A stretch of DNA of 64,000 nt from Rhizobium laguerreae (lineage in GTDB: Bacteria > Pseudomonadota > Alphaproteobacteria > Rhizobiales > Rhizobiaceae), in NCBI RefSeq assembly GCF_002008165.1, contig NZ_MRDM01000012.1, forward strand, positions 1-64,000. Reading direction: 5' to 3'. The position numbers and the translations under genes are program-made. This document shows, piece after piece, positions 1-8,952 of this stretch. Every line of letters starts with the position of its first letter. Positions within the stretch are counted from its first letter, which is position 1. The notes under the pieces are model-generated. The model did no database searches. It was not told where the DNA came from and saw nothing but the letters and a program-made list of their open reading frames with translations.

Positions 1-286
1 TTTTTCAAAAACAGTATAACGGTCGAGGGGATAGATCGCAAGATAGGATGCTGGCTCTATCGCCTTGAACCGATATGAACCTGCGACACCCACATTTGAT
101 TCCCTTAGGAACCGCCTAAGGTGCGGACGCATCTCAGCTTTTGAGGCGTAAGCATATTTATGGAACTAGGTTGTTCCCCCGACAATGCGGTATGCATGGC
201 GGTTTGCCTGGTAGGAAGTGCGGGCGATCACGATTCTTGTTCAATCAACAGAAACAAAACGAAGCCGACGGTGACGCCGCTGTGAA
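1..286. other. no gene seen at left edge
   Basis: I see no convincing coding region here. The stretch leads into an IS66 transposase fragment and is probably element or plasmid debris. Confidence 0.4.
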
Positions 287-653
287 GTGACGCGGAACGT
301 CGACATCTGCCCGACCTGTGGTGGCGCATCGTTCCTGAAGGCGGCCGACAGGGTGGTCCAGGTGTTGGAGCACGTGCCGGCGTCGGTTAAGATTGTCCGC
401 CATGTCGAAAAGCGCATGATCTGCAGGGATGGCGATACGACGGTAGCTGGCGAGATGCCTACCCTGCCGATCGAGCGCGGCAAACCCGGGCCGGGACTGC
501 TCGCCCATATCATGATCGCTAAATTCGACGATCACATTCCCCTCTATCGCCTATCCGAGATGTACGAGCGGTTAGGGATAGACATCTCGCGATCCGTAAT
601 GGCTGACTGGGTCGGTCGCGCATCCAGTCTGCTAGCTCCTCTCGTCTCGGCTA
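287..653 (+). pseudogene. IS66-family transposase (TnpC) fragment
   Basis: The frame encodes the zinc-finger-like CPTCGG motif and the region after it up to SVMADWVGRASSLLAPLV, a segment typical of the N-terminal and central part of IS66 TnpC transposases. After about residue 122 the protein stops resembling the family and runs into unrelated sequence ending at 856. Both the true N-terminus and the catalytic C-terminal half are missing, so this is a dead remnant. A C-terminal fragment of the same family lies on the same strand near 60356. The family assignment is firm; no element ends were identified. Confidence 0.8.
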
Positions 654-856
654 CTAGGGCCCATAGTGCCTCCCTCCATTCTAACGAAAATAATGCACCA
701 TCAAATGCCGGGACTAAACACCCAGAGCTTTTTCGATCCGCCAACCGGAATCGCCAACTCGGAAATCCGCGCAAACCTTTCAGCGGGCTGGATAATGCGT
801 CACAAATTAGACGCTGCCTGAGTTCTTTGCCAACAGCAGAAAAAACAAAACGTTAA

Positions 857-1293
857 GGTGGCGCGATAGGCCAAAATATATCAAAAAAAATATCAATGTT
901 ATGTGTTGATATATCGCGGAGCGCCGTCTAGATCTGGTCAACAAGCGGCACGGGGGTCTACCCCGGTCAGCGACGGGAGGCTTAGGTGAACCGACGTGAC
1001 AACATGCACCCAGACAAAATCAGATCCGACAGGCCAGAGATGAAGATCGCCCTCTTAGATGGAGAACGTGACAGCTTCCTCTTGCCCCATTCCGTTGAAC
1101 TCAGCGGCGAGAGAGTGCGATAGCGGCCAGCTGCGGCCGCGGCTGTTATAAAGGTCCCGAATCTCGCCTGGGTTAAAACGCGTGCCGATATGGTGAGGCC
1201 AATTAATTCGGGCTTGAATCGGAACGCCGCCCGATATCAATGAATAAGCTCCTGTAGGGTCCCCGAAGGACATCGACAGAGGAAAACCATCAA
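857..1293. other. intergenic, no gene seen
   Basis: An AT-rich stretch near 870-925, containing two related ATATC/GATAT-type motifs, is followed by ordinary-composition DNA. No ORF with a plausible start site was recognised. The end of this stretch should hold the promoter of the GntR-type gene. Confidence 0.4.
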
Positions 1294-2007
1294 ATGCGGT
1301 GTTGCAAGAACGCGCCCCCACAGCGTGGGGCTGACACAAACTTTTCTACTGAACCAGAACCTGCAAAGGCCGATATTGCCTACGATGCTATTCGACGAAT
1401 TCTCCACAATAACGGCCGTGTGCCGGGGCAACATCTCAGGGAACAGGATCTGGCGTCTAATCTTGATCTTGGTCGAACACCAATTCGCGAAGCACTTCAG
1501 CGACTAGCAGCTGAAGGGAAGATCCAATACATCCCTCAGAAGGGCTTTTTCACCAGGCCGATGTTGGAGGGTACTCTGTTAGATTTTTATGTTGTTGGAA
1601 GTGAGACGCTAATCTCGGCGTTGAATCGAAAGCGGCCGCAGATCCCAGAGAGCTGGGCCGTGGCAGATAAATTGTCCCCCGACGAACTCGCCCTAACGGC
1701 AGAAGCGATATTTACTAGAATCGCCGAAGAAGCATCGAATTGCGAGGCATGTAAAATCGTTCAACGATTCTGTTTTTGCACTCACCCTCTACGAATGGAA
1801 ATAACTGCGTCGGAACTTAGGCCCGCATTTGTCGAAAGCCTCGAGAAATTAATTGCCGCAATGTCTGAACTAGGCGCCGCGACAAACTTGGTGGAGTCCG
1901 CGTTGATGAACCACCTTGACCTAGAACGCGATGCCGTCCCAAGGGTCGTACAAGAGGTGAACGAACGTGGGTTAACAGGGCTTCCTGGGCACGCGAAAAG
2001 CTTGTGA
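1294..2007 (+). CDS. GntR-family transcriptional regulator
   Basis: A 237-residue protein. Residues about 25-95 form a GntR winged helix-turn-helix: AYDAIRRIL, then the LREQDLASNLDLGRTPIREALQ helix region, then a wing ending in KGFFTR. The C-terminal part is presumably the ligand-binding domain, but I cannot identify the ligand; it looks weakly FCD-like and contains several cysteines. An ATG is preceded by AGAGGAAAA, a fair ribosome binding site. It stands alone between an IS66 fragment and the convergent Crp-type gene, so its target is unknown. The DNA-binding class is clear and the function is not. Confidence 0.75.
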   Translation: MRCCKNAPPQRGADTNFSTEPEPAKADIAYDAIRRILHNNGRVPGQHLREQDLASNLDLGRTPIREALQRLAAEGKIQYIPQKGFFTRPMLEGTLLDFYVVGSETLISALNRKRPQIPESWAVADKLSPDELALTAEAIFTRIAEEASNCEACKIVQRFCFCTHPLRMEITASELRPAFVESLEKLIAAMSELGAATNLVESALMNHLDLERDAVPRVVQEVNERGLTGLPGHAKSL

Positions 2008-2365
2008 TATCGCCGTAATCTGAAGCACTCGGCTCGAGCATTTAAAGCCTATGTCGGAATAAATGCCCGCATCATTGCGTTACTAATAGGATCGACACTA
2101 TTGGGCTAGTCGGATTCTTCCGGTTCCCCGAACTCCGCGATAGATAATAAAATGATTGGCACGCGCTGGATGTTTAGACCTGGCATTAGATAGAGCGAAT
2201 CTGGTGAAGCGCTCGGGTTATGAAGCCCATGCTTTGCAAATGAACTCGTAGTGTGTGGAGGCCTTGAGAGGCTTGAGTCTGCGGCGAACAGGTACCCCAT
2301 TGACATGGTAGTTAATGGCAGGAACAGCGCGGCGAACTTCAACATGTGGCCCGGTGATCCAACGG
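2008..2365. other. intergenic between convergent genes
   Basis: This lies between the converging ends of the GntR gene and the Crp/Fnr gene. A minus-strand ORF covers 2106-2372 but overlaps the end of the Crp gene and resembles nothing I know; I do not call it a gene. Confidence 0.35.
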
Positions 2366-3037
2366 TTAACATGCCTCCCGCAGCAGGTCGACGCTATCGA
2401 CGAGGACGACCTTGCCTCTGACTTCGACCCCCGACGGGGCGAGCGCCGCAAACGCGCGGGAAAGGGCTTCCGGCGCCAGTCCCAGTTTGCCGGCCAGGAT
2501 TCGCTTTCGGTAAGGAAGGCGGAACGTAACCCGCGAGGTGGCCGCCGAGGCGGGGCAGCGGCTCATAAGGTAGTTTGCCACCCGTTGCGCGGCTGTGAGC
2601 AAGCGGTCTCCGGCAATACAATCCATCGCGCCCAGCAGGTGCCTGCCCATGATGCGCATGACGTTCCTGTGTACGACCGGATGTTGGTCGGCGAACGCCT
2701 GCAACTCCGCAAGCGCAAACAGCGCGACCTCGGCCCCGTCGGCGGACCGCGCGCTATAAGCGTAGGAGCCGCCCCCCGCGAGTAGATATTCTCCAAAGGT
2801 GTCGCCCGGCTCGCACACGCAGATATCCGCTTCGCGCCCGGCGGATTCCGATTTTGAAAGTCGCACAAACCCGTTCATGACGCAGTAGACGAACGATTCC
2901 TGCTGGCCCTCGGCTACGATCTTCTCGTCAGCGGCGAAGGTTCGAAACTCAGCCGTTCCGGTGAATTGCTCCACAGTCGCCTGATCCAAGCCAGCAAACA
3001 GGTCAGACTGCAGAAGCATAGAATTTTTCGCAAGCAT
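2366..3037 (-). CDS. Crp/Fnr-family regulator at the end of the fixGHIS operon
   Basis: A 223-residue protein starting at the ATG preceded by AAAGGAAG. An N-terminal cyclic-nucleotide-binding-type beta barrel (about residues 10-120) contains the GDTFGEYLLAGG segment. A C-terminal helix-turn-helix contains LAGKLGLAPEALSRAFAAL, with the E..SR recognition signature of the family. It lacks the N-terminal cysteine cluster of FNR/FnrN, so it should not bind an oxygen-sensing Fe-S cluster that way. The recognition helix looks closer to NnrR/Dnr-type proteins than to classical FixK. It starts 33 bp after fixS and may be co-transcribed with it. A role in microaerobic or nitrogen-oxide control is inferred from position only. 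Confidence 0.75.
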   Translation of the reverse strand: MLAKNSMLLQSDLFAGLDQATVEQFTGTAEFRTFAADEKIVAEGQQESFVYCVMNGFVRLSKSESAGREADICVCEPGDTFGEYLLAGGGSYAYSARSADGAEVALFALAELQAFADQHPVVHRNVMRIMGRHLLGAMDCIAGDRLLTAAQRVANYLMSRCPASAATSRVTFRLPYRKRILAGKLGLAPEALSRAFAALAPSGVEVRGKVVLVDSVDLLREAC

Positions 3038-3069
3038 CCATCTTCCTTTCGTGTTTGGACCCACTGCGG

Positions 3070-3228
3070 TCAGGGTTCTCGTTGATCGGTTTCGTCCTCG
3101 GCGAGGATCCGCCAGGCGGCGCCTTGAAGGTCGTCATACTGGCCGCTCTTTAGCGACCAAAGGAATGCCAGGAGCCCTATTCCTCCCATCAACAGCGCGA
3201 TCGGTATGAGATAGATCAACATGTTCAT
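3070..3228 (-). CDS. fixS: cbb3 oxidase maturation protein FixS
   Basis: A 52-residue protein beginning MNMLIYLIPIALL, with one N-terminal membrane helix and a short acidic tail containing the SGQYDDL segment typical of FixS/CcoS. Its ATG overlaps the fixI stop (ATGA), so the two are translationally coupled. CcoS-type proteins are needed to insert cofactors into the cbb3 oxidase. It is the last gene of fixGHIS. Confidence 0.9.
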   Translation of the reverse strand: MNMLIYLIPIALLMGGIGLLAFLWSLKSGQYDDLQGAAWRILAEDETDQREP

Positions 3229-5510
3229 GCGGCTTTGACCTCCTCACTCCTGCCGATCCGCCCTCGAATGTGCATATCCCGACGCTTGCCGAAGGCGTTC
3301 AGGCGCAGGGCGTTCGTCACGACGATGATCGAGGATGTCGACATTGCCACCGCCGCTATCAGCGGCGTCGCCAATCCGGCGATGGCGATCGGCACTGCCA
3401 GAACGTTGTAACCGATGGCGAGAGCGAAGTTCTGCCGGATGAGGCTGGCGGATCGTCGCGCAACGGCGATCGCTTCCGGAACAGCGTCAAGGCGATCGTT
3501 GAAGAAAACCAGGTCGGCCGCCTGTCTTCCGATATCGGAGGCTGTGGCCGGCGCCATCGAGACATGCGCGGCTGCAAGTGCCGGGGCGTCGTTGATCCCG
3601 TCGCCAACCATGAGCACGCGACGACCTTCGCCATTCAGCCTCTGGCATTCCTCGACCTTCTGTTTCGGCGTCAGAGAGCCCAAAGCCCTGTCGATACCCA
3701 GGGCATGCGCCGTATTGTCGACGACGGTCTGCCTGTCTCCGGACACGATCAGCGTTTCAAGGCCGGCTGCATCGAGCCGGTCGATTGCCTCGCAAGCACC
3801 CGGACGAAGCGTGTCATCGAAGAAGAAGCGAGCAAGATCGACACCATTCTTCGACAGGACCACTTCCGAGAACGGACTGTCGGCGGTGCGGGGCACGATG
3901 CTGGTTCCGCAGGCAAACGCCAAGTTGCCCAATCGATAGACATCTGCTCCGTTCCTGGCTTCCAGTCCCCCGCCGGGGATTTCCGTGACGATGTCGAAGG
4001 ACATGAGGTCGGTTTCGGTGTCCCGTACCAGGGCCCGAGAAAGGGGATGCCGTGAATGCGCTGCCAATCCACGGGCGATCGCGGTGGCGCTCTCGTCCAT
4101 GGCATCCACTCTGACAAGGCGCGAACTGCCGATCGTCAAGGTGCCCGTCTTGTCAAAGGCCACGGTGTCGGTTTCGGCCAGTCTTTCGAGTGCTGAGCCG
4201 TCCTTCACCATGATGCCCTTCCGGAAAAGTTCGCCCGTGGCGACGACCTGGACCACAGGTACGGCAAGACCCAATGCGCATGGGCAGGTAATGATCAGCA
4301 CCGCAACGGCGACCAGCATGGCCTGTTTCCAGTCTCCGCCCAGGAGGCCCCAGGCAAGGAAGGAGACCAGCGCCAGCAGATGCACGACCGGAGAATAGAG
4401 CGTCGCAGCGCGATCGGCGATCCTTCGATAGCGAGCTCTTCCGCCCTCGGCGGCTTCCATGAGGCCGATGATCTCCGAGAGAAGCGAATCCTTGGCAATT
4501 CTTGTCGCCCGCAGCACGAGGGAGCCGGTCAGATTCATCGCCCCGGAACTCACTTCGCTGTTGCTGGCGACGGCGACCGGGCTGCTCTCGCCGGTGACGA
4601 TGGAGAGGTCCAGGTCGCTCTCTCCGCTGACGATTATGCCATCGACGGGAACCCGTTCGCCTGCGGCTATCGAGATTTCATCCCCCGCCGCGATCTCATC
4701 TACCGCAATGTAGCGTCGCGACCCGTCCGGATTGATCAGCAATGATCCGCGCGGCGCCAGTCTTGCGAGTCCGTTGATCGCCGCCCGAGCCTTTTCGCGC
4801 ATGACATGATCGAGGGTTCTGCCGATCAGCAGGAAGAAGAGCAGCGAGACCGAAGCGTCGAACCACGCATGCTCGCCGTGATGGACGGTCTCCCACAATG
4901 AAACGGCATAGGAGAGCGTCACGGCGAGCGAAATCGGAACGTCCATGTTGGTGCGCCGGTGCCGCAGCGCATTCCAGGCCGATTTGAAGAAGAAGCGCCC
5001 CGCATAGACCAGCGCGGGCGCTGCTATCATCGCCGAGATCCAATGAAACATGTCGCGCGTCGCAGCATCTGCACCCGACCAGACCGATATCGAGAGCAAC
5101 ATGATGTTGGCAGCGGCAAAACCGGACACGCCGATCGCGAGGAGAAGTTGATTTCTGGTCTTGTCGTTCTCGGGAGCTGAGGGCGTGAAGAGATGCGCGC
5201 GATATCCGGCCGAGTTGATCGCTGCCAGGATCTTGGACGGATCGGTTGCGCGTGTCTCTATCTCCTCCTGGTAGACGCAGCTCACCCTTCGAGCCGTGAG
5301 ATTGACTCGCGCTGTCTTGACGAAGGAAAGCGCCAACAACGCCCTTTCGATGGTCGAAATGCAGCCACCGCAGTGGGCGTCGGGGACGCTCAGGTCCAGC
5401 TGGCGCAATCCTTCGCCGAGCGGCTGGCTCGCAAGGCGAACCTCTTCGGCACTGAATGATGTCGTGCTGAGGGCAAGCACGCTTTCTGCGTCCATGGTAC
5501 AGCAGCTCAC
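3225..5510 (-). CDS. fixI: P-type copper-transporting ATPase FixI
   Basis: A 761-residue P1B-type ATPase of the inner membrane that supplies copper for cbb3 oxidase assembly. Visible motifs in order: an N-terminal heavy-metal domain with HCGGC, the membrane CPCALGLAVP motif, the phosphorylation loop DKTGTLTIG, and the hinge GDGINDAPALAAA. About eight hydrophobic segments are present. The start is a GTG that overlaps the fixH stop (GTGA). It belongs to the fixGHIS operon, and family and context agree. Confidence 0.95.
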   Translation of the reverse strand: MSCCTMDAESVLALSTTSFSAEEVRLASQPLGEGLRQLDLSVPDAHCGGCISTIERALLALSFVKTARVNLTARRVSCVYQEEIETRATDPSKILAAINSAGYRAHLFTPSAPENDKTRNQLLLAIGVSGFAAANIMLLSISVWSGADAATRDMFHWISAMIAAPALVYAGRFFFKSAWNALRHRRTNMDVPISLAVTLSYAVSLWETVHHGEHAWFDASVSLLFFLLIGRTLDHVMREKARAAINGLARLAPRGSLLINPDGSRRYIAVDEIAAGDEISIAAGERVPVDGIIVSGESDLDLSIVTGESSPVAVASNSEVSSGAMNLTGSLVLRATRIAKDSLLSEIIGLMEAAEGGRARYRRIADRAATLYSPVVHLLALVSFLAWGLLGGDWKQAMLVAVAVLIITCPCALGLAVPVVQVVATGELFRKGIMVKDGSALERLAETDTVAFDKTGTLTIGSSRLVRVDAMDESATAIARGLAAHSRHPLSRALVRDTETDLMSFDIVTEIPGGGLEARNGADVYRLGNLAFACGTSIVPRTADSPFSEVVLSKNGVDLARFFFDDTLRPGACEAIDRLDAAGLETLIVSGDRQTVVDNTAHALGIDRALGSLTPKQKVEECQRLNGEGRRVLMVGDGINDAPALAAAHVSMAPATASDIGRQAADLVFFNDRLDAVPEAIAVARRSASLIRQNFALAIGYNVLAVPIAIAGLATPLIAAVAMSTSSIIVVTNALRLNAFGKRRDMHIRGRIGRSEEVKAA

Positions 5511-5992
5511 TGGCCTAACTCCGCGGTATCGATGCGTTTTGCCTCATGCATGACGACCACGCCGCCGTTTCGCGAGATGGCCTCGACGATCCAGTCACCG
5601 TCGGCTAGATCATGCTCCGCTTCGAACCGCCCCGCGGCTGTCTTCCTGAGCGTAAGGAGGAAGTCCTCGTGGTCTCCGACCGGACGTTTGAAATTCAGAA
5701 TGACGTCGTCGACGATCGCAGGCGATCCGCTCTTGTCGTGAATATCGTAGCGGATCTCGTGCCCCTTTATGGAGAGGTTGCCCTCGATGCCGGAAGCGGC
5801 CATTGCCTTCATCGCCGCCGCTTTGCGGTTGAACTCCTGACTGGCGACATAGGTGTTTTCCACGACCAGACCGCTCCAGCTGGAAGAGGCATAGAAGGCC
5901 ATGGTGACGTTCACCGCGATCACCACGCCAAAGAATGCCGAGGTCGAAAGCAGCATGTGCAAGCCTGTAAAACCTTGAGCGGAGGTCTTCAT
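5507..5992 (-). CDS. fixH: FixH, cbb3 oxidase assembly protein
   Basis: A 161-residue protein with one N-terminal transmembrane helix (LHMLLSTSAFFGVVIAVNVTM) and a periplasmic domain, as in the FixH family. Its start overlaps the end of fixG by 4 bp and its stop overlaps the fixI start. FixH is required with FixG and FixI to mature the cbb3 oxidase; its exact biochemical role is not settled. Confidence 0.9.
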   Translation of the reverse strand: MKTSAQGFTGLHMLLSTSAFFGVVIAVNVTMAFYASSSWSGLVVENTYVASQEFNRKAAAMKAMAASGIEGNLSIKGHEIRYDIHDKSGSPAIVDDVILNFKRPVGDHEDFLLTLRKTAAGRFEAEHDLADGDWIVEAISRNGGVVVMHEAKRIDTAELGQ

Positions 5993-7557
5993 TTGATGTC
6001 TCCCGGTGCATTGAACGCCGCGCGGTAGGTTGCCCGGTCGGCATGCTCGGTATCTTCGATAACGAACAGAAATTCATTGATCGCGGCTCCGGTAGGCTTG
6101 CGCGTAACGAAGACCTTCAGCGTCGTGGCGGCGTCGGGTTCGGCATGGACTGTAAAGCTGCGAGCGTCTTCCTTGCCGAACTCGGGAATGCGCATCGTCG
6201 CCCCCTCCAGCCCGACCAGGCTTATGTTCACATCCCTAGGCGTCGGCACCATGTTCAGGATACGAAGCGTGTAGCCATTCCGCAGCGAGCCGTCGCTTTC
6301 CAGAACATATTGGGGGTTTCGGTCGTGAACGACGTTGAGTTCAAGGCGCTCCCGAAAGGTGAGATGGACGAGCATGGCCACGCCGACCGACGCCCAGGCG
6401 ACTGCGTAAAACACGGTTCTCGGACGAAAGATGATCCGCCAGTTGAAATGCCGGATCGCCGGAATGAAGGTCCCATCCTCGTTTCGAACTCTGGAGGGTT
6501 GGACGGCCGTTCGTCCTTCGTCGGTGGCAAGCGACATGTTGCTTGAGTATTCGCTCAGCGTGGCGTAGGCGATCAGGCCGCGAGGCTTTCCGAGCTTATC
6601 CATGACACCGTCGCAGGCGTCAATGCAGAGAGCGCATGTGATGCACTCCATCTGCTGTCCGTCGCGAATGTCGATTCCCATCGGACACACCGCCACGCAG
6701 GCATTGCAATCCACGCAATCCCCGACCGATAGGCCATTGACTAAAGCCTTCTTGGCGTGACGCGACCGCTGCTCGCCCCGCCAGTCATTGTAGGTGACGA
6801 CGAGAGAATTTTCGTCGAGCATCGCACCCTGGATGCGTGGCCACGGGCACATATAGGTGCACACCTGCTCTCGCATGAGACCGCCGAGCACATAGGTCGT
6901 CGCAGTAAGGATGGCGACGGTGGTGTAGGCGGCTGCAGGAGCGTGGCCGGTGAACAGCGAAACAAGCAGACTCGGCGCGTCGGCAAAATAAAAGATCCAC
7001 GCTCCGCCTGTGACGATGCCGATCAGCAGCCAGATCGAGTGTTTGACGACACGCTTCCTCAGCTTGGCAAAGCTCATAGGGCTAGCGTCAAGCTTCATTC
7101 GCGCGTTTCGATCGCCTTCTATCGCACGTTCGACGACGAGAAAAAGATCAACCCAGACCGTCTGCGGACAAGTGTAGCCGCACCATGCGCGGCCAACCGC
7201 GGAAGTGACGAGAAACAGCCCGAACCCCGCCATGACGAGCAGGCCCGCTACATAATAAAATTCCTGAGGCCAGATTTCGATGAAGAAAAAGAAGAAGCGC
7301 CGTGAGGAAAGGTCGATGAGGATTGCCTGGTCAGGCGCGTAAGGACCGCGATCCCAGCTAATCCATGGCGCGAGATAGTAGATGCCGAGCGTAACCAGCA
7401 TGACGATCCACTTGATCCGACGGAATCGTCCCTCTGCACGCTTGGGAAAGACCTTCCTCCGAGGTGCGTAGAGAGGTTGCCGGTTGCGACGGGCATTGAC
7501 CGGCTCGACATTGAGCCGCTCGATGTTATCGGGATATGGTGCAGTGTAGAGGTTCAT
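5989..7557 (-). CDS. fixG: FixG, membrane ferredoxin-type protein for cbb3 assembly
   Basis: A 522-residue polytopic membrane protein (CcoG/RdxA family). It carries two cytoplasmic 4Fe-4S motifs close together, CVDCNACVAVCP and CITCALCIDAC, and additional CGYTCPQT and CTYMCPW cysteine motifs. Several membrane helices lie in the N-terminal half and one near residue 385. FixG-type proteins take part in copper reduction or handling during oxidase assembly. It is the first gene of fixGHIS, with an FNR/FixK-type box 53 bp upstream. Confidence 0.95.
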   Translation of the reverse strand: MNLYTAPYPDNIERLNVEPVNARRNRQPLYAPRRKVFPKRAEGRFRRIKWIVMLVTLGIYYLAPWISWDRGPYAPDQAILIDLSSRRFFFFFIEIWPQEFYYVAGLLVMAGFGLFLVTSAVGRAWCGYTCPQTVWVDLFLVVERAIEGDRNARMKLDASPMSFAKLRKRVVKHSIWLLIGIVTGGAWIFYFADAPSLLVSLFTGHAPAAAYTTVAILTATTYVLGGLMREQVCTYMCPWPRIQGAMLDENSLVVTYNDWRGEQRSRHAKKALVNGLSVGDCVDCNACVAVCPMGIDIRDGQQMECITCALCIDACDGVMDKLGKPRGLIAYATLSEYSSNMSLATDEGRTAVQPSRVRNEDGTFIPAIRHFNWRIIFRPRTVFYAVAWASVGVAMLVHLTFRERLELNVVHDRNPQYVLESDGSLRNGYTLRILNMVPTPRDVNISLVGLEGATMRIPEFGKEDARSFTVHAEPDAATTLKVFVTRKPTGAAINEFLFVIEDTEHADRATYRAAFNAPGDIK

Positions 7558-7609
7558 GGGACCTGTCCGATTTCACCCGCCTTTGTCCCATCTGCCGCGC
7601 ATCCGTTCC

Positions 7610-7623
7610 TTGATGCAGATCAA
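7610..7623. promoter_or_regulatory. FNR/FixK box before fixG
   Basis: The palindrome TTGAT-GCAG-ATCAA matches the FNR/FixK consensus TTGAT-N4-ATCAA exactly. It lies 53 bp before the fixG start and should activate fixGHIS under low oxygen. Confidence 0.85.
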
Positions 7624-7645
7624 GAGACAAGGCCTTCCCGCGAAA

Positions 7646-7679
7646 GGAAAAGGCCACGCCCTGGACAGAGGGCGCGGCC
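7646..7679 (-). terminator. hairpin terminator after fixP and the 61-residue ORF
   Basis: An 11-bp stem with one G:T-type mismatch (GGCCACGCCCT at 7652-7662 against AGGGCGCGGCC at 7669-7679, 6-base loop) is followed on the minus strand by TTTTCC. It separates fixNOQP transcription from the fixGHIS promoter. Confidence 0.7.
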
Positions 7680-7729
7680 TGCAGGAGCTGCGGGGGAACA
7701 ACTACCGCTGGGACGTCCTCGACGAGGCT

Positions 7730-7915
7730 CTAGCGGCTTGTCTGCTCGTGGTCTTTGAGGCAGCTCAAACTGACGATCGAACTGCCGATCTTTGCCGGGT
7801 CGTCCTGATCGGAAGGGGGCGGCGTGGCCTTGGCGCTCGCCGACACACGCAATCGTATGGTGGCGCGCGGCGTGCCATAGAGATCGAGGATCGGGTTGTG
7901 GCCGTGAGCTGCCAT
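7730..7915 (-). CDS. hypothetical 61-residue protein downstream of fixP
   Basis: A small ORF with ATG and a good ribosome binding site (GAGGAGAAAAGCC) directly after fixP, ending 50 bp before the terminator. It starts MAAHGHNPILDLYG and has an unstructured-looking, proline- and serine-rich middle. No membrane helix is seen. I do not recognise a family. Its place inside the fixNOQP transcript and its spacing suggest it is translated, but this is unproven. Confidence 0.5.
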   Translation of the reverse strand: MAAHGHNPILDLYGTPRATIRLRVSASAKATPPPSDQDDPAKIGSSIVSLSCLKDHEQTSR

Positions 7916-7926
7916 GGCTTTTCTCC

Positions 7927-8790
7927 TCACGTCCCGCCGCCAAGCGAATGGACGAAAATCGTAAGTTCCTTGACCGTCGTATCGCCGAGGCGCCCTGCCC
8001 AGGCAGGCATGACGCCATGCTTGGGAGCGGCCACCTGACGGGTGATCGCATCCTCGCCGCGTGCCTTCAGCCAGATCGCATCGGCGAGATCCGGCGCGCC
8101 CATTTCGGCTTTTCCTTTGGCGTCGTCGCCGTGACATGCGGCACAGTTATCGACGAAGACCTGTTTTCCGGCCTCTGCGAGGCCGGGGTCCGACGGTGTA
8201 TTGGTCAGTCCCCAGACGTAAGCCGCGACCTGCCTTGTCTGGAGGGGATCCAGAACATCGGCAAAGGGCGGCATCTCGGAAGCATGAGTGTCCGTATCCT
8301 CGTTGAAGCGAATTCCATGCGCGATCGTCGCCTGGATGGCATCCAGGTCTCCACCCCACAGCCAATCGTCGTCGTTGAGGTTCGGAAATCCCGGACCGCC
8401 GCTTGCTCCCGAGCCATGGCACGGCGCGCAGTTCACCTTGAATGCAGACGCGCCGCCGGCGACCGCGAATTCGCGAAGGGCAGAATCGGAATCGATCTCG
8501 TGCACCGTCTTGGCGGCGATCAGATCACGCAGCGTCGTCTGCGATACTTTGGCCTGATCCAGATTCTGCTGCAACTCGGCGCGGCTGGAGAAACCCAGCA
8601 TGCCCTTGGTGGCGTCGGTAACCATCGGGATCGCGGGATATGCGATCACATAGCCCAACGCCCAGACAATGGTGGCGTAGAAGGTCCACACCCACCAGCG
8701 GGGCATCGGATTGTTGAGTTCGCGGATGCCGTCCCATTCATGCCCGGTCGTTTCGACGCCGCTAAATTCATCGATATGTTTTTCCGACAT
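7927..8790 (-). CDS. fixP: cbb3 cytochrome oxidase diheme subunit FixP
   Basis: A 287-residue membrane-anchored cytochrome c. There is one N-terminal helix (about residues 30-55, WWVWTFYATIVWALG) and two heme c motifs, CAPCH and CAACH, each followed by methionine-containing loops that should supply the axial ligands. It passes electrons from the bc1 complex toward the FixO/FixN subunits. It lies directly after fixQ. Confidence 0.95.
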   Translation of the reverse strand: MSEKHIDEFSGVETTGHEWDGIRELNNPMPRWWVWTFYATIVWALGYVIAYPAIPMVTDATKGMLGFSSRAELQQNLDQAKVSQTTLRDLIAAKTVHEIDSDSALREFAVAGGASAFKVNCAPCHGSGASGGPGFPNLNDDDWLWGGDLDAIQATIAHGIRFNEDTDTHASEMPPFADVLDPLQTRQVAAYVWGLTNTPSDPGLAEAGKQVFVDNCAACHGDDAKGKAEMGAPDLADAIWLKARGEDAITRQVAAPKHGVMPAWAGRLGDTTVKELTIFVHSLGGGT

Positions 8791-8791
8791 C

Positions 8792-8944
8792 TTAATCGTC
8801 CTTCAAGGGAATATCGGCGGCTTCTTTCGCGGTTTGCTTGCTGCCTGGGCGAAGGGTGAACACAACCGCGCCGACGAAGAATGCCGCCATGGCCAAAAGG
8901 CCCCAGCTGTCGGCGAAGTGTCTCATTGCAGTGTAGGTTTCCAT
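8792..8944 (-). CDS. fixQ: cbb3 oxidase small subunit FixQ
   Basis: A 50-residue protein (METYTAMRHFADSWG...) with a single membrane helix LLAMAAFFVGAVVFTLRPG, the usual form of FixQ/CcoQ, which stabilises the oxidase complex. It sits between fixO and fixP with almost no spacing, and it was identified by reading the gap between the two larger genes. Confidence 0.9.
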   Translation of the reverse strand: METYTAMRHFADSWGLLAMAAFFVGAVVFTLRPGSKQTAKEAADIPLKDD

Positions 8945-8952
8945 GGATCACC

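Noticed and set aside
2106..2372. Minus-strand 88-codon ORF downstream of the Crp/Fnr gene
   Set aside because: It overlaps the end of the Crp gene, has no family match and no convincing ribosome binding site.
2366..3037. Calling the Crp/Fnr gene fixK or fnrN
   Set aside because: It lacks the FNR cysteines and its recognition helix does not look like classical FixK, so no symbol was given.
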